Part shown: positions 16,993-26,832 of the stretch, piece by piece
Position numbering within the stretch: position 1 is the stretch's first letter
Layout: each line of letters begins with the position of its first letter
Source of the DNA: Phormidesmis sp. RL_2_1
Lineage (GTDB): Bacteria > Cyanobacteriota > Cyanobacteriia > Phormidesmidales > Phormidesmidaceae
Length of the DNA stretch: 33,898 nucleotides
NCBI GenBank assembly: GCA_012033015.1
Contig: JAAUPS010000022.1
Location: 1-33,898, forward strand
Direction: 5' to 3'
Translations under genes and position numbers: made by a program
The notes under the pieces: generated by a model
Databases searched by the model: none
Seen by the model: only the letters and a program-made list of their open reading frames with translations
What the model was told of the DNA's origin: nothing

Positions 16993-18938
16993 CTAATTCC
17001 AAAGGGTGTCGAGCGTACCTTGAGCTTTGCTGGCTGCAGAGGTATCGCCTTGGCCTTGGTAGAGGGCAATCGCCTGCTCAAAATCGGCCTGGGCTTGGGT
17101 GCGATCGCCCGACTCCGCTTGGATTACCCCTCGCAAATAGTAGGCATGGGCATTGCGCGGATTGAGCGTCAGCGCACGCGAAACCGTACGAGCCGCTTCT
17201 GTATAGTTGAGCTGATCTAAATAGGCTTGAGCTTGCTCCAGATAATTGCGCTCGTAGTCAATCCCGCGAAATCGTCTTTCTAAACTTGAAATTGCCCCAA
17301 AGCTTTGGGTGCGATATCCATAGACATCAGGGCTATAGCCCATCGCCTGACGAACTTCGCTTTCTGTAATGGTTTGCAGCGAGCGATTGGTGGCAATGGC
17401 CTGGGCTATGGCAATCGCTAAGCCTTCGCCGACACTTACATTAAATTCGACAATGCGTCCGGCGGTCGTGCCCAAGCCACCAAAGCCAGAAGCAGGGCTC
17501 AGTACCGCTAGATTCTGCTTTTCGCGCGGTAACGTATGCCGAAAGCCATAGTTAAAGATCGGCATCTGGCCAAAGTCCAACAGTCGCCAAGCCGAATCAT
17601 CAACCTGCTGATCCAAACCTTCAATGCCGCCGCGATCATCGAGATGATAGCCAAAGGTGCCTAGGGCCGTTTCTGCTGGAATGCCGCCTGCAGCCATCAG
17701 TGTGGCTGAAAGCTCATCGATAGGATTGGCGATTTGTCCGGCGTTGCGGATATACAGCTCTTCCATAATTTCGACCCGCTCAACCCCCATTTTTTCAAAG
17801 AGGGTGGCGATTTTTTGGGCTACTTCCTGCATTTCTTCAGTAGGTTTTGCGCCATTGCGGCTAAGCTGCCGTGCCGTGGCCGAGTTGGCGTAAAACAACA
17901 GCGCATTAAAGCTGAGCCGATCATCCAAAATGGCAATGTTGGCGCGATCAAACAAAAAGCCCGACGATTTGAGGTCGTACTCATAGCCCAAATAGCCATG
18001 TACCAAAATGCTGAAGGCCAGCGATCGCACATCGGCAGAATCGGGTGTAGCTTGATACATCACCTTAGGCCGCCGGTAATAATCCAGCAGGCTTTGCAAT
18101 AGATACTGGCGCTTTTCCGGGTGATTGCCGCTAGCCACCGTTAGCCACCGCTGAGCCGCTTCATCTTGAGGGTTAAAAAAGCGGGCGATCAGTTCAGATT
18201 CCACCCGTTTAAGCTGCTCAATATCAACCCCATAAAGGTCAAATACCAGACCGATGCTCAAGGCACTATCGGGAAAGCCTAAAGCTTCTAGGCCCTGCAT
18301 CATGGCCACGCCACTGGCGGCGGCTAGCTCACCACTTTGGCTGGCATCAATAAATTGCTTAGCGCCGTAGGTTTGGCGGCCTGCGGTGAACCCGCAGATC
18401 ACATTTCCTGCTGTTTGCACTGCGCCGAGTTCGGCTTTGTCAATGACGTCGATATTGGCTTGCGCCAGAGCCCGACTAAAATTAGGCGCAATTTTATAGC
18501 GATCAAGGGCAATGGTGTTGACGCGACCGAAGCTGAGAAAAGATTGATACAGTCGGCTAGGGCGACCAAATACGCCAAACTGCGATTGCAAATCAGCAGG
18601 CACCTGGTTGCGATCTAGATAGCCAAGCCGCCGCGCACCAGATGACCACCAATGCCGCGAGTGGTATCTCCTTCGGTAATCAGCGCAACTTTGCTACTTT
18701 GCCGACGCGCCTGCAGCTCTTGCTGTACTTTCAGGGCACTCATCACCCCAGGGACTTCATCCCCAAAGACAATCACATCGTATTGGCGGGCGTTGGCCAG
18801 GGCAGGGCAGGCGGATGCTGATGAAGAGTTTCTGTCCGAGCGGGCCAGATCGACCTCTGGTTGCGCATTAGCAGGAAGTATTTGTCCAAAACCTGCGACC
18901 AGCGTCGCACCGACAAAAGAAAGTAAGAACCCTCTCAT
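16993..18938 (-). CDS. Exported FAD-dependent oxidoreductase with C-terminal TPR, broken by one frameshift near 18620
   Basis: Predicted secreted flavoprotein of unknown substrate (FAD-dependent oxidoreductase group PF12831-like). Residues 1-25 are a signal peptide (LSFVGATLVAGFGQILPANA). Then comes a Rossmann start with the unusual loop VIVFGDEVPGVMSAL, and GDTTRGIGGHLVRGGLA. There the frame ends in TAG; YLDRNQVPADLQSQFGVFG continues in the next frame. Adding one T (GCTAT to GCTTAT, about 18620) joins the two parts into a protein of about 648 residues. The C-terminus has two TPR-like units (LEQAQAYLDQLNYTEAARTVSRAL and AHAYYLRGVIQAESGDRTQAQADF). The gene is flanked by copies of the 130-bp repeat on both sides in the same orientation. 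The break is probably a sequencing error. Confidence 0.82.
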
Positions 18939-19479
18939 AAAAGCAATCTCTATTCCAGCACCAAACTTGATGAATCAGTACAATCCGACAGGCTTCACAA
19001 CTTTAAGGACATCACCATTAAAAAATAATGAAGTTACAGATTATTGAACCCATATTGAGTGAGTTCTTACCCCTAAATATTGAGTGAATTCTTACCCATG
19101 GCGGGCAAGTCTTTATAACAATCTCTATAACAATACAGTGTTGAGCGCCTACTTCCAGGCTATTTTATGACACCACTGGTCTAAATTTGACGCGCTTCAT
19201 CAACACATCAATATTCAATATTCATTCGATATTCAACAGCTACAGCAAAGTAAGAATGCATCCTTACTTTGCTATGTAGCTTTGGTCGCTGGGCTGAGGT
19301 CTAACATGTTGGCTGAAATTATGACGTGACAACGGGCCAAGCGACGCGTGTGTACCCGTTGGCGTAGCCTCGCCGTCGGCGTTATGCATCCGGCACAGGC
19401 TATATGTAAAACTTTCAGGTAAAACTTTCAGCCTGAAAACTCTACCTCAGCCCGGCGACCAACGCTATATTGCCAACGG
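18939..19479. other. Intergenic region between the FAD oxidoreductase and mutS2 genes
   Basis: No gene seen. It contains a direct repeat ATTGAGTGA(G/A)TTCTTACCC at about 19053-19098, repeated ATAACAATCTCTATAACAATA, and copy B of the 130-bp repeat at 19275-19404. The rest is AT-rich with no recognisable RNA gene. Confidence 0.6.
19275..19404. repeat. Dispersed 130-bp repeat, copy B
   Basis: Same length and orientation as copy A (16833-16962). Blocks such as GACGTGACAAC-like, GGCCAAGCGACGCG, TGTACCCGTTGGCGT, GCCTCGCCGTCGGCGTTATG and a GCTATA end are shared. The segment between about 19291 and 19322 is the most diverged. It can fold CAACGGG with CCCGTTG. Confidence 0.85.
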
Positions 19480-22132
19480 CTACAGCAACGTCACCACCGT
19501 TACCCCTTTACCACCCTCTATTGGCTCTGCTGCTTCAAAGTGTTTGACTTGGGGGTGTTCCTTTAAATAGGCTTGCACGCCGCGTCGTAGCTTGCCGGTG
19601 CCATGACCATGCACTAGCCACAGCGGGCCACTGCTCTGGGCGATCGCTGCTTCAATCACAGTTTCTGCTTCCGAGACTCGCATACCTCGCAAGTCTACGG
19701 TGTTGCTGTTGGTTTTTATCCTTGGGGCTTCGAGTTGAGTTGGGGCGATGGATTCGATTTCTTGAGATTGGGGCGGCTTTTTTCTGCTTTTTGCGCTGCC
19801 ATTTTTTCTGCTTTTCGCGCTGCCGTTTTTTCTGGCTTTGTCTGGTTAATGTCAGCCTTTTCGCCTTTCAGCGACTCAATATCTGCAAGTTCAACGGTCA
19901 TTTTCATCAGCCCAAAGCGCACCGCTACTTTGCCGTCTTCGTCGGCTTCTACCAATACGTCAGCAAGTTGTCCGCCTAAGCTAGAGAGGCGGACTCTTTC
20001 GCCTACTTGAGGGCGATAGCCTTGAGCATTGGTTTGTATCTTGGCGGGATGTTTGCCCGTTGGCAGGCGTTTTTCCTCAATCTGGTCGAGCGCTTCGGTG
20101 GCTTTTTGGGCGTCTTGGCCCGTTTTGCTGCCTTGTTGCAGCTCGCGGATGACTTTGGCGATTTCAGCGCGGGCATGGAGCAGCGCGGTTTCGATATCTT
20201 TTTCCTGCTGACGCTTCATTTTTTGTTCGCGATCGCGCAAGCTCTGAGCCCTAGTCTCTACCTCTTTGTAAAACTGCTCTGCCTTGGCCACTAATTGTTC
20301 TGCTTCTAGGGCTCGTTTTTCCTGCCTTTGCCTTTGCGCCTCAAGCCCTTCTATCACCTGATTGACAGCTTCATTTTTGCTGCCCATCTGTTTTTTGCCT
20401 GCTCTAGTACCGCTGATTTTAGGCCCAATCTCTGAGCAATGGAAAGGGCATTTGAGCGGCCTGGAATGCCCCATAGCAGTCGATAGGTTGGTGCGAGCTT
20501 GAGATCGTCAAATTCTACAGAGGCATTTTCAAATCGCTCATCTTCATACTTGAGGGCCTTGAGTTCGCCGTAGTGGGTGGTGGCTACAGTCAGGCGAGTG
20601 TGATCCGCGAGGTATTTTAATAGCGCGATCGCTAGGGCACTGCCTTCAGACGGATCGGTGCCTGCACCGACTTCATCCAACAGCACCAGAGCATTTGAAA
20701 TCTTTTTGTCGACGCTCTCTGGCTTTTCCAAGGCCGCTTCTGAGGATGCTTCTAGGGCCGATAAAATTCTGCCAATGCGCTTTACATGGCCCGAAAACGT
20801 TGAGAGACTCTGCTCAATAGATTGTTCGTCACCAATGTCAGCGAGCACAGACTCAAACCAAGGCAGTTCTACGGGCTCACGGGCAGGGATAAACATCCCG
20901 ACTTTGGCCATCAGCGCTGCTAAGCCTAAGGTTTTGAGGGTAACAGTTTTACCGCCTGTATTAGGGCCGGTAATGGCCACCACTCGCAGATCGGGGCGCA
21001 TGATCAAATCTATGGGCACTACAGGATTGTGCTGTTCTTTTTGCTGTTGCCAAAGCAGCAAAGGATGGGTGAGTTGGCGTAGGGTAATTTGTTCTTGTTC
21101 AACAAATCGAGGCGCATTGCCTTCCATCCACAGCCCATAGCGGGCCCTTGCCGAAGCTAAGTCGAGTCGCACAACGGTGATCATTAAATGCTCTAGCTCA
21201 GGCAGTACTTCAGCCACTTGGTAGGTGAGCTTTTGGCGGATAATCTCAGTTTCAATGTCTTCTTCTTTGCGCAGCGCCCGACGTTTGTTGCCATGTTCAA
21301 CAATGCTGTGGGGCTCTACATATAGGGTGGCGCCACTGGTCGATACGTCGTGGACAATGCCGGGAATGGCGTCTTTACGGTCGGCTTTGACAGGGATAAC
21401 AAAGCGATTGCTCCTTTGGGTGATCAACGCTTCTTGCACAGCACCACTTTGCCGTTGGAGAATGCTCTGTAGTTTGGCATAGATGCGATCGCGCACAACT
21501 TTTAACTGCTGCCTAATGTCACCTAGCTGGGCACTGGCGCGATCGGCCACATGACCTCGCTCATCGATACAGCGCAGAATCTCTTGCTCTAGCTCGGGAA
21601 ATGTTCGTAAATCTGCCACTAGTGTCTGCAGCACTGGCAGATCTTCTTGGGCATCAATTTGCCGCCGCAGTCGGCGAGTGCCTGAGAGCGTTGTGGCAAT
21701 ATCTAGCAGTTCATCCCCTGAGAGAATACTTTGCACCTGGGCTCGCTCTAGGGCTAAGCCGATATCTCGAATACCGCCAAACTGAAGTCCGCCAACCGTT
21801 GATTCTAGCTGGGCGACTTCTACCGTTTGCGCCAGTAAAGCCTGACTTTCTGCCTGAGTCGTCGGAATTTGAAGCTGTTGCGCAGCCACCGTACCGATCT
21901 GGGTTGCACTAAAGGTGGCGAGATGGCGGCATAGCCGGGGCCATTCCAGCAGGTTCAAAGTCTCAGATTGAATGGCCGCAGGTGTAGCAGGCTGAGACGC
22001 CGTGAGGTTGGACTTACTGAACGGACTGAGTTGAGGCGTGGTGAAGTTAGACAAAGGGGAGATTCTTAGGGGAGATTCTTCAGGGGGATTCCTTCTTATT
22101 ATAAAGAAGCGCTCCTTTAAAAACTGGCTCAA
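19480..22132 (-). CDS. mutS2: MutS2 family ATPase/endonuclease, broken by two frameshifts
   Basis: MutS2 proteins bind branched DNA or collided ribosomes. They carry a MutS core ATPase and a C-terminal Smr domain. Here the first frame (from ATG 22130-22132) has the core, Walker A GPNTGGKT near residue 390 and LVLLDEVGAGTDPSEGSA. After AVLEQAKN it goes out of frame at the T6 run 20391-20396 (A6 on the gene strand; A7 would restore QMGSKNEAVNQVIEGLE). The second part carries the charged coiled coil and the GERVRLSSLGGQ domain. It is lost again at the GGGG run 19724-19727, after which TVDLRGMRVSEAE and LVHGHGTGKLRRGV (Smr) follow. With both bases restored the protein is about 885 residues. The N-terminal 55 residues are extra, with a 13-bp repeat, so the true start is uncertain. 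Confidence 0.9.
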
Positions 22133-22197
22133 GCGCCATCAACCCTATCCCTTGCTGATCTATACCCTCGCTGATCTATTTCTTAAGGATTCTATTT

Positions 22198-22215
22198 AAG
22201 GAGGCTACGACCACG
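22198..22215 (+). promoter_or_regulatory. Strong Shine-Dalgarno before an apparent ACG start
   Basis: AAGGAGG at 22198-22204 is followed after 8 nt by ACG CTA CCT (22213 on), where the DUF790 family normally begins with Met-Leu-Pro. No ATG, GTG or TTG is at that place, so ACG is either a non-standard start or a misread ATG. Confidence 0.6.
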
Positions 22216-23432
22216 CTACCTTCATCTCTACTCATCCATCGGTACAGTGGTGATTCTCTCATCCCTAAAAAGCTCGCCATTACCCCTGCTAATGTATCAA
22301 CCGCGCAAACATCGATTGATTTTTTTCAAAAAGCGGTCGGTAAAACGCAGGGTAGTTTGGATCAACAGCTTCATATCCTCGAAGGAGAAGGCACTGACTA
22401 TCGGATTAAACGAGGGCTTGCCCATATTTTGCGCAATAGCTTCAGTACGTTTGAAATCGTTAGTCCGTTAGCACCCGATGAATTGCGCGATCGCATCTTC
22501 ACCCTCGCAGCCACCCAAACACCCAGCCCTACCGCTGCTGAGCAGCATTTACAAATTCTGGCCAACCAACTCACCCAAGAATTGGAGCGCGATGTCGAGC
22601 CTATCCATATTCGCCAGGGACTCTACGCCGATCTCAAAGAAAATCGCATTCTGACCAGCTTCGATGCACCGACTCCAGAAGCCTTGCTGCACCGCTACAA
22701 CCTCTCCCAAGTACAGGGTATTTTTTACAAAGCCAGCCATGTCGTCATGAATTTGCATCGCAATGACCCCGGCGAATACAAACTCATGTTCAAGTACCTA
22801 AAGTTGTTTCGCTGATGACCTACATCGAAGGTGAAGCCGATCAGGGCTTTACAATTACCATTGATGGCCCCGCCAGCTTATTTAAAGCGAGCACCCGTTA
22901 CGGCGTAGATATTGCCAAACTCATTCCGGCTATTTTGCACGTCACCCGCTGGCAGCTCACCGCCAAGCTCCAATGGAAAAACCCCTACACCAAAACGTCC
23001 CAAGAAAAATCATTTGCCCTAGCAGACACCTGCGATCTGGTCAGCCATTATCCACCGGGTAAACCCTACGACAGTATGCTAGAGCAGGCTTTTGCTGAAA
23101 AATGGGCCCATACTAAAACGCCGTGGCGCTTAGAGCGTGAAGTGGATTTAATTCCCATTCCTGGGAGCGTGATGATTCCAGATTTTCGGCTCGTGCACCC
23201 CGATGGGCGCATCTATTTGCTAGAAATTGTCGGCTATTGGCGACCAGAATATCTGCGTAAAAAGTTTTATCAGGTGCGTCAGGCCAGTAGTACAAATTTG
23301 ATATTGGCTATTTCAAAACGGTTGAACCTAGAAAAAGCAGGCGTCAACCTCCATGACGTGCCGACTGCTACCCTTTGGTTTAAAGATAAATTACAGCCCA
23401 GCGCCGTGCTGAAACTCTTAGAAGGGTCATAG
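22213..23432 (+). CDS. DUF790-family protein (Bax1-like nuclease family), broken by one frameshift near 22812
   Basis: The archaeal member of this family, Bax1, is a nuclease that binds the XPB helicase; the bacterial role is not settled. Reading from 22213 gives (M)LPSSLLIHRYSGDSLIPKKL, then SIDFFQKAVGKTQGSLDQQ and GTDYRIKRGLAH. The frame stops with TGA at 22813-22815 after KYLKLFR, and MTYIEGEADQGFTI continues one frame over. Adding a C (CGCTG to CGCCTG) gives the expected KLFRLMTYIEG junction and a protein of about 407 residues. The C-terminal half has the nuclease-like block EREVDLIPIPGSVMIPDFRLVHPDGRIYLLEIVGYWRPEYLRKK, with the D/E...E...K pattern of PD-(D/E)xK nucleases. It is divergent from mutS2, 80 bp away. 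A partner XPB-type helicase is not in the window. Confidence 0.82.
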
Positions 23433-23609
23433 CAGGGCTTTATCTTAGCAGGGCTTTAGAAGATGCATCAAACGGGAATGCTTAATGCATCCCCATGTAC
23501 ATCCCTACTTTATTGGGTCTATTTTCGATAGGCCAGGTTATTTAAGCAGGCTTAGGGCACTTTCATATATACCCAACGTATACACCCAGCCGTTGAATCT
23601 ACTGAAACT

Positions 23610-23984
23610 ATGAGCACAGTACTAGTCGTAGATGATAGTCCCATGCTTCGAGAGATGATATCTGGTCTCTTGGACAAATCTGGGCTGACCATTACAGTGG
23701 CCCAAGATGGCCAAGAAGCTAAAGAAAAAATTGCTGCTGATCCGCCTGATTTAGTCGTGCTCGATGTGGTCATGCCCAATATGAATGGCTATGAGCTTTG
23801 CCGTTGGGTCAAGAGCAATCCACCGACGCAGCATGTGCTAGTGATTCTCTGCTCGTCTAAAAGTGAAGAATTTGACCGCTATTGGGGTATTAAGCAAGGC
23901 GCAGATGCCTATGTGATTAAGCCTTTTCGACCCGGTGAGCTGCTAAGTACGGTCAAAGCGCTGCTCGCTAGCAGGGTGAGCTGA
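23610..23984 (+). CDS. Single-domain CheY-like response regulator (PilH-like)
   Basis: The 124-residue receiver domain stands alone. The phosphoacceptor is Asp52 (VVLDVVMP), with acidic pocket Asp8-Asp9, a Ser at 82 in the switch position and Lys104 (VIKPF). The block FDRYWGIKQGADAYVIKPF is typical of cyanobacterial PilH/CheY-type regulators of twitching motility and phototaxis, which is the likely but unproven role. No histidine kinase or chemotaxis genes are adjacent. The ATG at 23610 is the first in the receiver frame. After the stop there is a short 25-bp repeat (24000-24024) also present at 33781. Confidence 0.85.
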   Translation: MSTVLVVDDSPMLREMISGLLDKSGLTITVAQDGQEAKEKIAADPPDLVVLDVVMPNMNGYELCRWVKSNPPTQHVLVILCSSKSEEFDRYWGIKQGADAYVIKPFRPGELLSTVKALLASRVS

Positions 23985-23999
23985 AGCGATTACGCTTGG

Positions 24000-24025
24000 C
24001 CCAACTCACTCGACAGAGGCTATAG
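24000..24025. repeat. Short dispersed repeat, first copy
   Basis: CCCAACTCACTCGACAGAGG followed by CTATA matches 33781-33805 at 22 of 25 positions. Both copies lie shortly after a gene's stop codon, and both end in GCTATA, the same hexamer that ends the 130-bp repeats. Confidence 0.65.
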
Positions 24026-24086
24026 ACAGAATATCCGTAACCCCACCGTCTAGAATCTAGGCTGTGGGTTATTTTTTGGGACTTTG

Positions 24087-25109
24087 ATGATGGCTACTAA
24101 AGGCACTGCGCTACCACCGGGTTTGATCGTTCGCACCGGTAAATTCGTATGGCGTACGATGTGGCACACCATGATGTCACAAATGGCTCCGCGCAATCAG
24201 TCTGGTGATTATGTCCGGCCCCAGAGCGCGTTTCGAGGACGGGAGATTGAGGCCGCACCTCAGCGCTATTGGCTGATTGTAGGTATGAGCTGCCCTTGGG
24301 CTCATCGTACCCTGATAACCCGTGTGCTGAAAGGCTTACAAGCGACCGTGGGTGTGATCACGGTATATCCTTCTACCGATGAGGGCCGCTGGTTGTTTGA
24401 TGCGGCGCAACCCCATTTGCCTGTCGGGTTTCCCACTGCAGAGTGTCGTTCGCTGCCTGAATTTTACCGTCACTGCCATTCTGGCTATGCTGGGCGAGCG
24501 ACGGTTCCGGTGCTATGGGATAGCTTGAGTCAAACCATTGTCAATAACGAAAGTGCTGACATTATTGAGCTACTCAATAGTGAGTTCGAGGCGTACGCCA
24601 CTGGGCTAGATCTTTATCCAAAATCGCTTAGATCAACGATCGATCAGCTCAATGACGATATCTATAACTCCGTTAACAATGGGGTTTATCGCTGTGGTTT
24701 TGCCCAAACACAAGCAGCTTATGAAAAGGCTGCTGGTGAGTTATTTGCCACTTTAGATGAATTAGACGCTCGCTTAGCTGGCCAGCGCTATCTGTGCGGG
24801 CAGGCGCTGACGCTGGCGGACGTGCGGCTATTTACTACGCTGATTCGGTTTGATGTGGCCTATTACGGCTTGTTTAAGTGCGATCGCACCCGCATTGCCG
24901 ACTACCCTCACCTCAGCGGTTATCTGCGGGATCTCTATCAGCTTCCTGGCATTGCTGATACCTGTGATATTGATGCTGTCAAACGCGATTACTACGGCAA
25001 TTTGTTTCCCCTCAATCCAGGTGGAATTATCCCTCTAGGCCCAGGCTGGGACGGCTTACAAAAGCCTCATGATCGAGACAAGTCTGGGTTCAACGACTCG
25101 CTAGGCTGA
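24087..25109 (+). CDS. Glutathione S-transferase of the xi class (glutathionyl-hydroquinone reductase-like)
   Basis: Predicted cytosolic enzyme that removes glutathione from glutathionyl-hydroquinones. The catalytic Cys69 is in the motif SCPWAHRTL, the signature of this class. A thioredoxin-like N-terminal domain includes TVPVLWDS and VNNESADIIELLN, and the C-terminal helical domain has YLCGQALTLADVRLFTTLIRFDVAYYGLFKC and YPHLSGYLRDLYQLPG. These are all conserved in GS-hydroquinone reductases. About 340 residues is normal. Three overlapping starts (TTG 24084, ATG 24087, ATG 24090) are possible, and ATG 24087 is used. Its 3' end overlaps the convergent FIST gene. Confidence 0.9.
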   Translation: MMATKGTALPPGLIVRTGKFVWRTMWHTMMSQMAPRNQSGDYVRPQSAFRGREIEAAPQRYWLIVGMSCPWAHRTLITRVLKGLQATVGVITVYPSTDEGRWLFDAAQPHLPVGFPTAECRSLPEFYRHCHSGYAGRATVPVLWDSLSQTIVNNESADIIELLNSEFEAYATGLDLYPKSLRSTIDQLNDDIYNSVNNGVYRCGFAQTQAAYEKAAGELFATLDELDARLAGQRYLCGQALTLADVRLFTTLIRFDVAYYGLFKCDRTRIADYPHLSGYLRDLYQLPGIADTCDIDAVKRDYYGNLFPLNPGGIIPLGPGWDGLQKPHDRDKSGFNDSLG

Positions 25110-26342
25110 CAGCAAATGCCAAATACTGAGGTGAACCCATGTAAAAAAGTTGATCCCCCCACAGGCCCAATCTCCCCGTTACAAAAGAAACCCCCTACAG
25201 GTAAAGGGCCAAGATATTTTTCAAAGAGATCACAATCAAAATTGGGTTCGTCATACAGCCTTTCTCCACGGCCGTACAAGCAAATAGCAAAGCACCTACG
25301 GGAGAGGCGCTTTGTCCACCCGCGACCAGGTTATTTTCTAAATTTTCCATGCGGTAGCGGCGCAGCCGATTTTCTAAATCTTCAGCCGAGGTTTCAGCAT
25401 CGCGCATGTGGAACTGAATGCGCATCCCAGGGCGAATTTTGTCGGCTACTGCAATGGAGCCGTTGCGTGGATCGACGCCTACAAGGTTGCGGATTAAAAA
25501 GTCGCGGCGGGTGAGGGTCGGCTTAAAGCCACTCTGGGCCACACCAATAAATAAGGCATTTTGGGCCAGTTCGCGATCTTCCGCGTTTAAGTTTTGGAAA
25601 TGTTTTGGAGAACGTCTAGCGGGGTTTGAGATTCAGCCGCATTGCCCTCTCCGTCTTGCTCAAGTTTGAGCATGATGTTGCGATCGCCCTCACTTACTCG
25701 ATACAGCTCCCCAATGGGCCGACATCCTTGCGCCACCACAGCATCTAGCACAATTTCACCAGAGAGCGCGATGCCTACAACTCCCTCCCGTCGCAAGGTT
25801 TGATTACAAAACAACCCACTACTGCGATTAAAGCTTTCGATTCCGGCTAAGCCACCCACCTTAGTACAGCCCGGATAGGCAAAATCTAAGCCCTGGATAA
25901 GCTCACTGGTACCCGATGAAAATGGATCTGCCATGAGCACAAAGCTAGGCTGACGCTCAGGTGCGACCCCGATTAATTCACTCCACTGCTCCGGCGGGCT
26001 GTCCAAATCGGGTAAATCAGCCGCGCTCAGATGAAAGCTTTTGATATCGACATTGGGTAAATGTGCCAGCGTCAGACTTAGCGCAGGCCCTTCTTCCACT
26101 TCTTCAGGGTAGCCTGCTGCCATGCCAATCACCCCACTACCACTACAGCCGACGATGTGAGCGACCGGCAAATGGGTTTGAAACAGCGGCAATAGTCGGG
26201 CGTACTCACTTGCAAACGCCACCGAAACGAATACCAATGCTAAGTCAGGCGTTGCCCCTAGCTGCGCTGTCGCAAGCTGAGTGACCTCTTGAATAGCGGT
26301 TTCTAACGAAGCACTGGTCGAAATCGCGCTAGCCCACTTCAT
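25067..26342 (-). CDS. FIST-domain sensor protein, broken by two frameshifts
   Basis: FIST_N and FIST_C domains form a predicted small-ligand-binding sensory protein. The first frame (ATG 26340-26342) has HIVGCSGSGVIGMA, FVLMADPFSSG, YPGCTKVGGLAG and VVAQGCRPIGE. At the AAA run 25598-25600 (+ strand) it ends early; restoring a T on the gene strand gives NIFQNLNAEDRELAQNALFIGVAQSGFKP. The second part carries RRDFLIRNLVGVDPRNGSIAV and IRPGMRIQFHMRDAETSAEDL. Near 25272 a missing base separates GALLFACT from GRGERLYDEPNFDCDLFEKYLGPLPVGGFFCNGEIGPVGG. With both restored it is about 425 residues. An 18-bp duplication at 26341-26376 doubles the AAGGA ribosome-binding stretch. The stop at 25067 overlaps the glutathione transferase gene by 43 bp. 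Confidence 0.85.
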
Positions 26343-26376
26343 AACTTGGAGATTCCTTATAACTTGGAGATTCCTT
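26341..26376. repeat. 18-bp duplication at the FIST gene start
   Basis: ATAACTTGGAGATTCCTT occurs twice in tandem. On the minus strand each copy contains AAGGA, so the duplication places a second ribosome-binding-like site upstream of the first. Confidence 0.8.
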
Positions 26377-26424
26377 AAAATAATCTACGGTTAGAGCATA
26401 TTATGCGAGCCGGTCTGACATAAT

Positions 26425-26526
26425 GTTCACTGACGTCAAAAGTTCACTGAAGCCAAAGGTTCACGGAGGCCAAAGGTTCACTGAAGCCAAAGGTTCACGG
26501 AGGCCAAAGGTTCACTGAAAGCCAAT
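26425..26526. repeat. 17-bp tandem array, six units
   Basis: GTTCACTGAAGCCAAAG and GTTCACGGAGGCCAAAG alternate (units 2-5), with degenerate first and last units. The alternation suggests duplication of a two-unit 34-bp block. There are no spacers, so it is not a CRISPR array. Confidence 0.9.
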
Positions 26527-26596
26527 AGCATTGCCCGATATGTGGTTAAAACCTCGGCTAGAGTCCTTAGCTAGAGTCCCTAATTTAGGCAATTTC

Positions 26597-26672
26597 TGCG
26601 ATTAGCTTTGCAATTAGCTTAGCTTTGCGATTAGCAGCTTAGCTTTGCAATTAGCTTAGCTTCGCGATTAGC
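26597..26672. repeat. Degenerate tandem repeat upstream of cp12
   Basis: Repeated TGC(G/A)ATTAGCTTAGCTT units of about 16-20 bp, four to five times. Confidence 0.7.
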
Positions 26673-26708
26673 TATGTGCAGTTGGCAATTTTCAATGGCC
26701 GGTCAGTC

Positions 26709-26723
26709 ACCGCTTTAAGCGGT
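26709..26723. promoter_or_regulatory. Perfect palindrome upstream of cp12
   Basis: ACCGCTT and AAGCGGT flank one central T, about 110 bp before the cp12 start. It could be an operator. It does not match the RbcR or NtcA consensus. Confidence 0.35.
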
Positions 26724-26832
26724 TGTTAATCTGCCATCTATGATACGGCAGTTTAGCGATTGGCCAAGCTAGAATAGCAAAGAGCCATGCTCTCTTAAGA
26801 AAACGTACAAAATTCATTCAATACGGTTTGCC

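Larger units (their letters stand above)
26343..26832. other. Repeat-rich intergenic region upstream of cp12
   Basis: No gene seen. It holds the second 18-bp unit, a six-unit 17-bp array (26425-26526), an array of ATTAGCTTTGC-type units (about 26597-26672) and the palindrome ACCGCTTTAAGCGGT (26709-26723). The cp12 promoter must lie between these and the start codon; TAGAAT at about 26770 is a possible -10 box. Confidence 0.6.

Noticed and set aside
19716..20474. Separate coiled-coil protein and separate small Smr protein downstream of mutS2
   Set aside because: Restoring one base at each of two homopolymer runs joins them in order into a normal MutS2, so they are parts of one gene.
22815..23432. 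Second half of the DUF790 gene as an independent gene with overlapping ATGA start
   Set aside because: Family members are one continuous protein with exactly this junction (KLF..MTYIEG), so a lost base is the simpler explanation.
26425..26526. CRISPR-like array
   Set aside because: The 17-bp units are directly joined with no spacers and no cas genes are nearby.
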